The position numbers were made by a program, and so were the translations under genes. The notes beneath the pieces are model-generated. The model was not told the DNA's origin. It did not search any database and was given only the letters and a program-made list of their open reading frames with translations. Shown piece by piece: positions 9,042 to 29,098 of a stretch of DNA of 64,000 nucleotides (its first letter is position 1; the number at the start of each line of letters is the position of its first letter). The stretch covers positions 1 through 64,000 of the forward strand of contig NZ_JAHRXJ010000001.1 of NCBI RefSeq assembly GCF_019104765.1. Reading direction: 5' to 3'. The stretch is from Synechococcus sp. HK05 (GTDB lineage Bacteria; Cyanobacteriota; Cyanobacteriia; PCC-6307; Cyanobiaceae).

Positions 9042-9323
9042 TCAGCCGCCGAGCGGGCCGCCCGGGGCATTGAGATCCACGGCGGGCGGCTCCATGTAGG
9101 CATCGCCGGGCTTCTGTTCGCCCCGGAGGGTTGGGTCTTGGTTGAGGCACTGCGCCTTCTGCTCATCGGTGCGCAGGTACTGGCACACGCGGGCCCACAG
9201 CTTTGAGCGCGTGGAGGGGCCGCCCTGGCTGAAGTGCACCAGGTCACCGCCGCCGGCCATGCCCTGGATCTCCACCTGGCAGAGCGAGCAGCGTTGACGG
9301 GTGCCCGGGGGGATTGCAGCCAT
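9042..9323 (-). CDS. Conserved-looking small protein, function unknown
   Basis: A 93-residue protein with a start at the ATG 9321-9323 (MAAIPPGTRQRCSLC; a second in-frame ATG lies 9 bp upstream). Near the N-terminus is a CSLC pair, and further on come CQYLRTDEQKAQC and a Pro-rich end. The spaced cysteines could bind a metal, but the pattern matches no family I can name. It is divergent from the metallophosphoesterase gene, with only 33 bp between starts, and it lies upstream of rimP on the same strand, separated by the structured leader. The compositional match to neighbouring genes supports a real gene. Confidence 0.6.
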   Translation of the reverse strand: MAAIPPGTRQRCSLCQVEIQGMAGGGDLVHFSQGGPSTRSKLWARVCQYLRTDEQKAQCLNQDPTLRGEQKPGDAYMEPPAVDLNAPGGPLGG

Positions 9324-9356
9324 GCCAGCCATGCGCGGAACCGGCAACTTAGGCCT

Positions 9357-10151
9357 ATGGCCGAGGAGCAGGTGGTGTTGCGGGTGCTTCAGCTGAGTGA
9401 TCCCCATCTGTTGGCGGATCCCCGTGGCCGCTGCCGCGGCCGGGTGGCCCTGGATGCGCTGCAGCACGGCTGGCAACAGGCGCTCCTCCAGCTGGGCCAA
9501 CCCCCGGATCTGCTGTTGATCAGTGGCGATCTCTGCCAGGACGAGAGCCTCGGTGGCTACGTGCGCCTGCGGGAGTTGCTGGAGGCATGGGCGGTGCCGG
9601 CGGCCCTGTTGCCTGGCAACCACGATCACCCCGGCCTGTTGCGGGCTGCCCTCGGGCGCCAGGCTTGGATCGCGCCAGCGCTTCTGCCGCTGGGCGGCTG
9701 GCACCTGCTGCTGTTGAGCAGCCATCGGCCCGGCTCAGTGGCCGGCTGGCTCGACGCCCCCCAGCGCGCCTGGGTGCAACGCCAGCTCCTGGTCAGTTCT
9801 GCTCCCCTGTTGGTGGCGCTGCACCATCCGCCGGTGCCGATCGGTAGCCCTGAGCTCGATCGGATTGCCTTGCAGGAGCCCGAGCCGCTGTTGCAGCACC
9901 TACGCACCAGCGTTCAGGTGCGCGGGGTGGTCTTCGGTCATGTGCATCAGCATTGGCATGGTCAGACCCCGCGAGTGGGTGGGCTCCCCCTGCAGCTCTG
10001 GGCCTGCCCCTCCACCCTGGCGGCCTTCAGTGCCGTGCAGCCCTGCCCGCTCGGCCAGCCCGATTGGCCCGGGGGCCGCTTGCTGGAGCTGGGCTCCGAT
10101 GGGGCCCTCACCACCCGGCTGCTGCGTTGGCCGCCCGTCGGGTCTGCCTAG
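9357..10151 (+). CDS. Metallophosphoesterase, CpdA (cAMP phosphodiesterase) type
   Basis: A 264-residue calcineurin-like phosphoesterase with the full metal-binding set: SDPHLL (D-x-H, about residue 15), ISGDLCQD, LPGNHDHPG, a middle LVALHHPPVPIG, and FGHVHQHWHG. This order matches the class III cyclic-nucleotide phosphodiesterase CpdA, so hydrolysis of 3',5'-cAMP is the likely activity, although substrates vary in this superfamily. I chose the ATG at 9357 (MAEEQVVLRVLQLSDPH); the frame is open further upstream, but that part is antisense to the divergent small gene. Confidence 0.85.
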   Translation: MAEEQVVLRVLQLSDPHLLADPRGRCRGRVALDALQHGWQQALLQLGQPPDLLLISGDLCQDESLGGYVRLRELLEAWAVPAALLPGNHDHPGLLRAALGRQAWIAPALLPLGGWHLLLLSSHRPGSVAGWLDAPQRAWVQRQLLVSSAPLLVALHHPPVPIGSPELDRIALQEPEPLLQHLRTSVQVRGVVFGHVHQHWHGQTPRVGGLPLQLWACPSTLAAFSAVQPCPLGQPDWPGGRLLELGSDGALTTRLLRWPPVGSA

Positions 10152-10156
10152 CCTGA

Positions 10157-11272
<1,116 letters not shown>

Positions 11273-11303
11273 GCTACGGTCACGCCTCAGAGAAAACGGC
11301 GTG

Positions 11304-12017
11304 ATGGCGGATCTTCAAGACCAGATGAAACAGGCCGTGGCAGCAGCGGCCACCGAACAGATTCGCAGCGGCATGGTGGTGGGCCTGGGCTCTGGTTCCA
11401 CGGCGGCCCTGATGATTCAGGCCCTGGGCGCCAAGCTCAAGAGCGGTGAACTCACCGACATCGTGGGGGTAACCACCTCCTTCCAGGGCGAAGTGCTGGC
11501 GGCTGAGCTGGGCATCCCCCTGCAGAGCCTCAATGCCGTGGATCGCATCGACCTGGCGATCGATGGGGCCGATGAGGTGGATCCCTCCTTCCAGCTCATC
11601 AAGGGTGGCGGTGCCTGCCACGTGCAGGAAAAGCTGGTGGCGGTGCGCGCTGAGCGTTTTGTGGTGGTGGTGGATTCCACCAAGCTGGTCGACACCCTCA
11701 ACCTGGGCTTTCTGCTGCCGGTGGAGGTGTTGCCCGGCGCCTGGCGTCAGGTGCAGGCCCAGCTCAAGGCCATGGGCGGCGATGCCCAGCTGCGCATGGC
11801 GGTGAAGAAGGCCGGCCCGGTGGTGACCGATCAGGGCAACCTGGTGCTCGATGTGAAATTCGCCGGTGGCATCACCGATCCGGTGGGCCTCGAGAAGGCG
11901 ATCAATAACCTCCCTGGTGTGCTCGAGAACGGCCTGTTCGTGAACATCACCGACCAGGTTCTGGTGGGTGAGATCAACGATGGTGTGGCCGGCGTGCGCG
12001 ATCTGGTGAAGCGCTGA
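11304..12017 (+). CDS. rpiA: Ribose-5-phosphate isomerase A
   Basis: Interconverts ribose 5-phosphate and ribulose 5-phosphate in the Calvin and pentose phosphate cycles. The 237-residue chain has [12 protein letters not shown] (phosphate-binding loop), [10 protein letters not shown] (catalytic Asp) and [15 protein letters not shown] (active-site Glu/Lys region), all diagnostic of RpiA. I chose the ATG at 11304 ([16 protein letters not shown]); the longer frame from upstream overlaps the protease gene. It is 31 bp downstream of the protease gene on the same strand and convergent with hisD (17 bp between stops). Confidence 0.97.
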   Translation: MADLQDQMKQAVAAAATEQIRSGMVVGLGSGSTAALMIQALGAKLKSGELTDIVGVTTSFQGEVLAAELGIPLQSLNAVDRIDLAIDGADEVDPSFQLIKGGGACHVQEKLVAVRAERFVVVVDSTKLVDTLNLGFLLPVEVLPGAWRQVQAQLKAMGGDAQLRMAVKKAGPVVTDQGNLVLDVKFAGGITDPVGLEKAINNLPGVLENGLFVNITDQVLVGEINDGVAGVRDLVKR

Positions 12018-12034
12018 GCTGAGCCGGCCAGGGC

Positions 12035-13405
12035 TTAACCCAGCCGCAGCCGCACCGATTCGCCGTGACTGTGCAGCCCCTCGCTGTCGGCGAGGGTGGC
12101 CACGGCGGCGCCTGTGGCCTCCAAGGCCTGGCGGTTGAACTGGATCAGGCTGGTGTGGCGCAGGAACGTTTCCACGCAGAGGGCGCCGGCGAAGCGGGCG
12201 GTGCCTGAGGTGGGCAGGGTGTGGTTCGGGCCGGCCAGGTAGTCGCCCACCGCCTCTGGTGTCCAAGCCCCCATGAAGATGGCGCCGGCGTGCTGAATCT
12301 GTTCGGCCAGGGGCTCGGGGCGCTCTACCTGCAGCTCCAAGTGCTCCGGTGCGAAACGATCGCTGAGGCGTGCCGCCTGATCGAGGCTGTCGCACACCAC
12401 GATCAGGCCCCAGTCGTTGAGGGCCTGGCGGGTGATCGCGGCGCGGGGGTGCCCCGCCAACTGCGCTTCGATCGCGGCGGGTACAGCGGCGGCCAGCTCA
12501 GCGCTGGTGGTGAGCAGAATCGCGGCGGCCAGGGGATCGTGCTCGGCCTGCGCCAACAGATCGGCGGCCACGTGGTCGGCGTTGGCGCTGTGGTCGGCAA
12601 TCACCAGCACTTCGCTGGGGCCTGCCAGCGAATCGATGGCGACGCGGCCGTACACCGCTTTTTTGGCCAGGGTGACGTAGAGGTTGCCTGGGCCGGTGAT
12701 CACATCCACCCTGGGAATGGATTCGGTTCCGTAGGCGAGGGCGGCTACCGCCTGGGCGCCGCCCACGCGGTAGATCTCTTCAATGCCCGCCAGATGGGCG
12801 GCCGCCAGCACGGTTTGGTTCACGCGGCCATCCGGCCCAGGCGGGGTGACCATCACCAGGCGCTGCACACCGGCCACGCGTGCGGGCACGGCATTCATCA
12901 GCACGGTGCTCGGATAGCTGGCGCGGCCACCGGGCACGTAGAGCCCCGCCCGTTCCACGGGCCTCCAGCGGCGCCCCAGGCGCTCGCCGTGCACCCCGGT
13001 GACCTCCAGATCCGCCGGCTTTTGGCGTTGGTGGAAATCCACGATCCGGCGGTGGGCCAGCTGCAGCGCTTCCTGCAGGTCGGTGGGCGTGGCGGCCCAG
13101 GCGGCTGCCAGCTCGTCGGCCGGCACGCGCAGCGGATCCGGACGCACGCCATCAAAGCGTTCGGTGAGCTCCATCAGGGCGGCGTCGCCCTGGGTGCGCA
13201 CCTGCTCCAAGATGGCGTCGACGCGTTCTGCGGCCTCGCGGCTTTGGCCGCCACCCGTGCGCTCCGCGATGGCTTCCAGGCGGTCGCCGGCGGCCTGGGC
13301 GTCATGCAGCAGCTCGATCTGCAGCGGTGCAATGTCGCCAGGGGTGGTTGCGGCGGCGGCGCTGACCGAGGAGCTGGCAGAGGCGCTTGGAGCGGTGGCG
13401 CTCAT
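12035..13405 (-). CDS. hisD: Histidinol dehydrogenase
   Basis: Catalyses the last two steps of histidine biosynthesis, oxidising histidinol to histidine with two NAD. The 456-residue protein contains [36 protein letters not shown]-type core sequence, [28 protein letters not shown], the QAEHDP zinc-site segment, RFAPEHLEL (catalytic Glu/His) and [15 protein letters not shown] Ser/Ala-rich stretch of about 25 residues precedes the enzyme domain, so the true start could be slightly downstream of the ATG at 13405. It is divergent from rpsT with 100 bp between them. Confidence 0.97.
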   Translation of the reverse strand: MSATAPSASASSSVSAAAATTPGDIAPLQIELLHDAQAAGDRLEAIAERTGGGQSREAAERVDAILEQVRTQGDAALMELTERFDGVRPDPLRVPADELAAAWAATPTDLQEALQLAHRRIVDFHQRQKPADLEVTGVHGERLGRRWRPVERAGLYVPGGRASYPSTVLMNAVPARVAGVQRLVMVTPPGPDGRVNQTVLAAAHLAGIEEIYRVGGAQAVAALAYGTESIPRVDVITGPGNLYVTLAKKAVYGRVAIDSLAGPSEVLVIADHSANADHVAADLLAQAEHDPLAAAILLTTSAELAAAVPAAIEAQLAGHPRAAITRQALNDWGLIVVCDSLDQAARLSDRFAPEHLELQVERPEPLAEQIQHAGAIFMGAWTPEAVGDYLAGPNHTLPTSGTARFAGALCVETFLRHTSLIQFNRQALEATGAAVATLADSEGLHSHGESVRLRLG

Positions 13406-13433
13406 GGCGTCGGGCGTTCTTGGATCAAGCTAG

Positions 13434-13808
<375 letters not shown>

Positions 13809-13862
13809 AGAACGCCCTGGTGACTTGTCTAGGGTTCGGGTTCGCCTGATTCCCCTTGTCCC

Positions 13863-14684
13863 ATGGCTGCGGCTGTCGCCCTTGAGAGCCTTGAAGCTCC
13901 CCTGATCGATAGCCACTGCCACATCGTCTTCCGAAATTTCGATGACGACCTGGAGGAGGTGGCCCAGCGCTGGCGTGATGCCGGCGTGGGTCGCCTCCTT
14001 CACGCTTGTGTGGAACCCTCCGAGATTCCGGCGATTCGCGCTCTGGCCGATCGCTTCCCGGAGCTTCGCTACGCGGTGGGTGTGCACCCCCTCGACCCTG
14101 AACATTGGGAGGTTGACACGCCGGCTGTCTTGAAGGCGGCTGCACTCGATGACCCCCGGGTGGTGGCGATCGGTGAGCTGGGTTTGGATCTGTTTCGCGA
14201 CAAGAACCTGGAGCACCAGCTGGCGATGCTTCGGCCCCAGCTGGATCTGGCGGTGGAGCTGGATCTGCCCGTGATCATTCACTGCCGCGATGCGGCTGAG
14301 CCGATGCTCGCGGAGTTGCGGGAGCGCGCCGGCCGTGGTGCCTGCCCCCGGGGCGTGATGCATTGCTGGAGTGGCACACCCCACGAGATGAAAGGCTTCC
14401 TGGAGCTGGGGCTCTTCATCAGCTTCAGCGGCAACGTCACCTTCCCGAAAGCCACCGACACGCACGCCTGCGCCCAGCAAGTGCCAGCGGATCGCTACCT
14501 GGTAGAGACCGATTGCCCATTTCTGGCCCCGGTGCCCCGGCGCGGCAAGCGCAATGAGCCGGCCTTCGTGGCGGCCGTGGCCCAGCGGGTGGCCGACCTG
14601 CGCGGTGAATCGCTGCAGGCGGTGGCGCGCCAGAGCACCAGCAATGCCTGTGCTCTGTTTGGGGCCGGACTTCACAATGTATGA
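13863..14684 (+). CDS. tatD: TatD family hydrolase (metal-dependent deoxyribonuclease)
   Basis: A 273-residue TIM-barrel metal hydrolase. Metal and catalytic motifs occur in order: LIDSHCHIV (H-x-H), IGELGLDLF (Glu), VIIHCRDA, GVMHCWSGTPHE and VETDCPFLAP (Asp). The family has 3'-5' DNase activity and is linked to DNA repair or quality control; the substrate here is inferred. It starts MAAAVALESLEAP at the ATG 13863. It lies between rpsT and the rpoB leader on the same strand. Confidence 0.94.
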   Translation: MAAAVALESLEAPLIDSHCHIVFRNFDDDLEEVAQRWRDAGVGRLLHACVEPSEIPAIRALADRFPELRYAVGVHPLDPEHWEVDTPAVLKAAALDDPRVVAIGELGLDLFRDKNLEHQLAMLRPQLDLAVELDLPVIIHCRDAAEPMLAELRERAGRGACPRGVMHCWSGTPHEMKGFLELGLFISFSGNVTFPKATDTHACAQQVPADRYLVETDCPFLAPVPRRGKRNEPAFVAAVAQRVADLRGESLQAVARQSTSNACALFGAGLHNV

Positions 14685-15021
14685 TGTTTCATTGGCCTGG
14701 CAGCGGGTTGTGGTTTTATCCGAGCCCTCTGCAGCCCGAAAGCGCTCACCAGAGTTCTGGTGGGCCTGCCCATCTCCGTGGTGCTGTCGTCTTTCCGGTG
14801 CGAGTTGTCGTTACCTCCTGGGTTGAAGCGAGCTGAATAGGTCTGCCGGCGGGCCAGCCCCTCCTTCGCGGAGCGGCTGGCCCTGTCGTCTGCTGCGCCA
14901 TTCATGGGTCGTCCGCTGCGCCAATGCGCTGGAGCGTCCCTTCCCTCGCTTCATCCCCTGAGGTCCTGCTTGCCCCACCAGGCCCGTCGTTCCGTCCAAC
15001 CCGTTCCTGCAGGTTCCCCGC
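14685..15021 (+). promoter_or_regulatory. rpoB upstream/leader region
   Basis: A 337-bp gene-free stretch between tatD and rpoB. It contains a dyad CACCAG-AGTT-CTGGTG region (14747-14762) and a strong hairpin with stem GGGCCAGCC (14851-14859) / GGCTGGCCC (14875-14883) and a further inner CTCC/GGAG pairing. The hairpin lacks a T run, so it is not a plain terminator. The promoter of the rpoBC1C2 operon must lie here, but no convincing -35/-10 pair stands out. I see no coding potential in it. Confidence 0.5.
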
Positions 15022-18312
<3,291 letters not shown>

Positions 18313-18392
18313 TTGCTGATCGATCCGGACCACCCGCTCGGGTGACCGTCTGATCCCTTCCGTTCCCTCCGACCTCCGCGCGCTACCCGGCC

Positions 18393-25712
<7,320 letters not shown>

Positions 25713-25716
<4 letters not shown>

Positions 25717-27002
25717 GTGGCGTCGCGGCTGGGGTCGAACGCGCCCTGGGCTTCCTGTTCACCCCACGGTGCGATCCGCCAGAGCAACAGAAAAGCCGGC
25801 AGTGCGGCCACCACGGTGAACAGGAAAAAGCCAGGCCAGCCGGCTCGCTCGGCCACCACACCGGCGGGAGCTGCCAGGATCGAGCGGCTCATGGCGTAGA
25901 TGCCCGAGAGCAGGGCGTATTGGGTGGCCGAGAAGCGGGGGTTGCAGAGGCTCATCAGCAAGGCCACGAACACCGCGCCCACCATTCCGCTGCTGATGTT
26001 CTCCAGGCTCACGGCCGTGATCAGGCCCCTGACGCCGCCGCCGAAGCGGGCCAGGGCCCAATAGCTGAGGTTGCCGATCACACCGCTCACGGCAAAGAGC
26101 CACAGGGAGCGGTTCATCCCCAGCCAGGCAAACAGGCTGCCGCCGATCACGGTGCCCAGCATGGTGGCGCCGATCGCCCAGCCCCCCTGCACGAGGCCGA
26201 TATCGGCTTCGCTAAATCCCTGCAGCTTCAAAAACGGGATAGCCATGGCATTGAGCAGGCCATCTGGCCAGCGGTAGAGCAACACCAAAAGCAGCAGTTG
26301 CCAGGTGCGGTTGGGACCGGCTCGATGCACAAACTCCCGTGCGGGTCCCAGGACCGCCTGGCGCAGGCTGGTCACCGCGTGCTCCACGGGCGGCAGCTTG
26401 GGCGCGGTGAGCGTGAAGGGCACCATTGCTGCCACCAGGGCTGCAGCGCTCAGGAACGCGGCGGGCCATCCGAAGCGATCGGCCAGCAAAAAACCACCGG
26501 CCCCCACGCCCAGCATGGCGGCGCGGTAACCGAGGGCTGCGGCGGCTGCCCCGGCTCCGCGTTCCGCCTCCGGCAATAGATCCGTGCGATAGGCATCCAC
26601 GGCGATGTCTTGGGTGGCGCTGCACATGGCCAGAACCAGGGCGGCTAGCCCCACCGCGGTGAGCTGGGCTGGGTCGCTGCTCGGGTGCAACAGGGCCATG
26701 GCGGCGATCACCCCCACCAACAGCAGTTGCATCAGCAGCAGCCAGCCCCGCCGCCGGTCGGGCCAGGGGATCGGCCAGCGATCTAGCAGGGGAGCCCAGA
26801 ACAATTTGAGTGTGTAGGGCAGCTCCGCAAGAGGAATCAGGCCGATCAGGGCGAGCGGCACGCCGCTGGCGGCCAGCCAGCCCTGTAGCAGCCGGCTGCC
26901 CACCATCAGCGGCGCGCCGCTGGCCACCCCTTCGGCGCTCACGGCGATCAGCCGCCGCAGGGTGCCGCTGGAGCGAACGGTGGCCGGATCCGGCGTAGCC
27001 AT
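25713..27002 (-). CDS. MFS transporter, AmpG (muropeptide permease) type
   Basis: A 429-residue polytopic inner-membrane protein with about 12-14 hydrophobic segments. The motif [19 protein letters not shown] and the upstream [16 protein letters not shown] are characteristic of the AmpG family, which imports anhydromuropeptides for cell-wall recycling. A nearby MFS branch cannot be excluded. I chose the ATG at 27000-27002 ([17 protein letters not shown]), since the frame upstream carries no transporter-like sequence. It is convergent with rlmN and divergent from the small membrane protein gene. Confidence 0.85.
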
Positions 27003-27077
27003 GCGGCGTTCTGCAGATGGGCGGCACCTTAGGGGTGGCTTCGAGACAGGAGAATGGCTGCACTGAGGCCTTGATCT

Positions 27078-27203
27078 GTGCAGTTCCTGCGTTCCACCCT
27101 GTTGCCAGCCGCGATCGTGCTGCTGTTTGGCCTGGCCCTGTTTGCCGTGAGTGCGCGCATCTGGTTGCCGGGCGACATGGTCGCCCCAGCCCCCATCAGC
27201 TGA
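27078..27203 (+). CDS. 41-residue single-span membrane protein, unknown
   Basis: A short frame with a GTG start (27078-27080) encoding MQFLRSTLLPAAIVLLFGLA followed by LFAVSARIWLPGDMVAPAPI and S. It has one transmembrane helix (about residues 8-25) and a short Pro-rich tail. It lies alone between the divergent AmpG-like gene and the HEAT-repeat gene, 37 bp before the latter. The composition and clean helix suggest a real gene, perhaps a small subunit of a membrane complex. I do not recognise it. Confidence 0.5.
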   Translation: MQFLRSTLLPAAIVLLFGLALFAVSARIWLPGDMVAPAPIS

Positions 27204-27240
27204 ACCGATCAGGTCATGCCGGGCCCTTACGATCCCCGGC

Positions 27241-28041
27241 ATGACTGGTCCGTTCCCCGAGTTTTCGCAGAGTCCAGCCGACCTGGCGCTGGACCCGGAA
27301 CTGCTCGCGCGTGAACTGGCAGAAGAGCTGCTGGGCGATCCGCTCGATGAGCTTGAAGACCCCGCGCTAGCCCTGGCGGATGTGGCCGCCGAGTGTGACC
27401 TGGGCCTGGAACTGCTCCGCGGCAGCCACGATGAACGGATGCAGGGGCTGCGCATCTTTTGTGAGCACCGCGATCCCCGGGCGCCTGCGTTGCTCGTGCC
27501 CTTGCTGGAGGCAAGCTGCCCGATCCTGCGCATGAGTGCGGTGTATGCCCTGGGCCGCAACCCCGATCTGCAGGCTGTCAGTCCGCTCCTTGCCCTGCTG
27601 CAGAACGACAGCAATGGCTACGTGCGCAAAGCGGTGGCCTGGAGCCTCAGCAGCTATCCGGACGCGCCGGTGATGAATCCGCTGATCCGCGCCCTGCAGA
27701 GCGATATCGCGGCGGTCCGCCTTTGGGCCGCGAGTTCCCTGGCAGATGCTGGTTCCACGGGGCTGGCGAAAGCGGACCAGGCGGCTGGCCAGTTGCTCCA
27801 GGCCCTGCGGATCGATAGCGAAGCGGCGGTGCGCAGCAACAGCGCCTGGTCGCTGGGGCGGCTCTATGGCGATCTGGTGGAGCCGCGTCAGCTGGAAGTG
27901 GTGGAGTCGCTTCTCGGTGCCATGCTCCACGACGCGGATCTCGCCGTGCGCGATGAAGCCCGCCTCGCCCTTGAGCAACTGGAGGATCCTTTGGTGCTTG
28001 AGCGCTTGCAGACCCTGGTGAACGAAGGACTGCTGAGCTGA
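27241..28041 (+). CDS. HEAT-repeat protein
   Basis: A 266-residue all-helical protein. From about residue 60 it carries successive HEAT/PBS-lyase-type repeats, seen as ILRMSAVYALGR, YVRKAVAWSLSSY, AVRLWAASSLADAG, AVRSNSAWSLGRLYGD and AVRDEARLALEQLED. The N-terminal 55 residues are acidic and probably unstructured. In cyanobacteria this fold occurs in bilin lyase subunits (CpcE/F type), NblB-like proteins and general scaffolds; the sequence alone does not choose. Start at the ATG 27241. It is followed 60 bp later by the DUF2997 gene. Confidence 0.82.
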   Translation: MTGPFPEFSQSPADLALDPELLARELAEELLGDPLDELEDPALALADVAAECDLGLELLRGSHDERMQGLRIFCEHRDPRAPALLVPLLEASCPILRMSAVYALGRNPDLQAVSPLLALLQNDSNGYVRKAVAWSLSSYPDAPVMNPLIRALQSDIAAVRLWAASSLADAGSTGLAKADQAAGQLLQALRIDSEAAVRSNSAWSLGRLYGDLVEPRQLEVVESLLGAMLHDADLAVRDEARLALEQLEDPLVLERLQTLVNEGLLS

Positions 28042-28101
28042 GGCTCCGCCAGAATCTGAGCAACGCGGCTAGCATCCGCAGACCCACGCCCCTGCCCGGG
28101 A

Positions 28102-28320
28102 ATGGCTCAGCACACCATCCGCTTTCGGATCCGACCTGATGGTCGGGTGGAGGAGCTGGTGGAAGGCATTTCGGGCAGGGGCTGCGAGCAGCTCACCGAG
28201 GGCATCGAAGCCCGGCTTGGCAGCGTGCAGCAGCGCCAGGCCACCTCGGAGGCCTTTCAGGCTTCCCAGGCTGCGGTAACGCCCGAGCAGACCCAGACCC
28301 TTCCCTCATCGGTCTCCTGA
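28102..28320 (+). CDS. DUF2997 protein
   Basis: A 72-residue protein with the DUF2997 pattern: IRFRIRPDGRVEELVEGISG then GCEQLTEGIEARLG. The last 25 residues are a Gln/Ser/Thr-rich tail. The fold is unknown to me. Its stop codon overlaps the ATG of the DUF1257 gene by one base, so the two are translationally coupled. The DUF2997/DUF1257 pairing recurs across cyanobacteria as far as I recall, suggesting a common complex. Confidence 0.82.
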   Translation: MAQHTIRFRIRPDGRVEELVEGISGRGCEQLTEGIEARLGSVQQRQATSEAFQASQAAVTPEQTQTLPSSVS

Positions 28321-28709
28321 TGTCGCACTTCAGCACCGTTAAAACGGAACTGCGTGATCGCGCCGCCCTGATCGACGCGCTGCGTGATCTCGGCCACGAC
28401 CCCAGCGAAGGTGAGCGTGCCGTGCGCGGCTATCGCGGCCAGACCGTGCAGGCCGATCTGGCCGTGCTCGGGGAAGAGGGTGGTGACATCGGCTTCCGCT
28501 GGAGCGAAGCCAACGGCAGCTATGAGCTCGTGACCGATCTTGATCTCTGGCGTCAGCCCATCCCGGTGGAGCGCTTCCTGGCGAAGCTCACCCAGCGTTA
28601 TGCCCTGCGCAGCATCTTGGCGGCCTCCAGCGCCGAAGGCTTCCAGGTGAGCGAACAGCGCCAAACGGCGGATGGTTCGATTGAGCTGGTGGTGACCCGC
28701 TGGGAGTGA
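28320..28709 (+). CDS. ycf35: DUF1257 (Ycf35-like) protein
   Basis: A 129-residue protein starting MSHFSTVKTELRDRAALIDA and ending with a region around QRYALRSILAASSAEGFQVS, the Ycf35/DUF1257 pattern known from cyanobacteria and red-algal plastids. Its function is not established. The start overlaps the DUF2997 stop by one base, and its own stop overlaps the GTG of the ferredoxin gene by 4 bp (28706-28709), which ties it to redox genes downstream. Confidence 0.86.
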   Translation: MSHFSTVKTELRDRAALIDALRDLGHDPSEGERAVRGYRGQTVQADLAVLGEEGGDIGFRWSEANGSYELVTDLDLWRQPIPVERFLAKLTQRYALRSILAASSAEGFQVSEQRQTADGSIELVVTRWE

Positions 28710-29098
28710 GCGTCGATCCTGCGGTTGCGTTTGCGGCCGCTTCGGCGCCGGCGGCCCTGGTCACGGGCCGTGAGCCCGTGCTCGGTGGCGCGCTGCGTCA
28801 GAAAGCCGTTTGGGTGGATGAAGCGGTGTGCATTGGCTGCCGCTACTGCACCCACGTGGCAGCCAACACCTTCCTGGTGGAGGAAGACTGGGGCCGGTCC
28901 CGGGCCATCCGCCAGGACGGCGACAGCACCGAACGGATCCAGGAGGCGATCGACACCTGTCCGGTGGATTGCATCCATTGGGTGAGCTACGAAGACTTGC
29001 CCGCCCTGGAAGAGCAGACCTTGCATCAGGAGCTCCAACCCCTGGGGCTGCCTACCCCGGCCCGGCCCCGCCGCACCCTGCCTCGCGCCCCATCCTGA
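28706..29098 (+). CDS. 4Fe-4S ferredoxin
   Basis: A 130-residue single-cluster ferredoxin. The cluster ligands are CIGCRYC (about residues 42-48) and the distal Cys in DTCPVDCIHWV. The N-terminal 35 residues are Ala-rich and the C-terminal 25 are Pro/Arg-rich, so the protein is a ferredoxin core with extensions. The family carries one electron at low potential. GTG start overlapping the DUF1257 stop; its own stop overlaps by one base the ATG of the aldo/keto reductase gene, suggesting that reductase is a partner. The electron donor is unknown. Confidence 0.88.
   Translation: MSVDPAVAFAAASAPAALVTGREPVLGGALRQKAVWVDEAVCIGCRYCTHVAANTFLVEEDWGRSRAIRQDGDSTERIQEAIDTCPVDCIHWVSYEDLPALEEQTLHQELQPLGLPTPARPRRTLPRAPS

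Noticed and set aside
18331-18344. Hairpin CACCCG/CGGGTG between rpoB and rpoC1
   Set aside because: The loop is only two bases (effective stem 5 bp) and there is no T run; too weak to call a terminator or attenuator.
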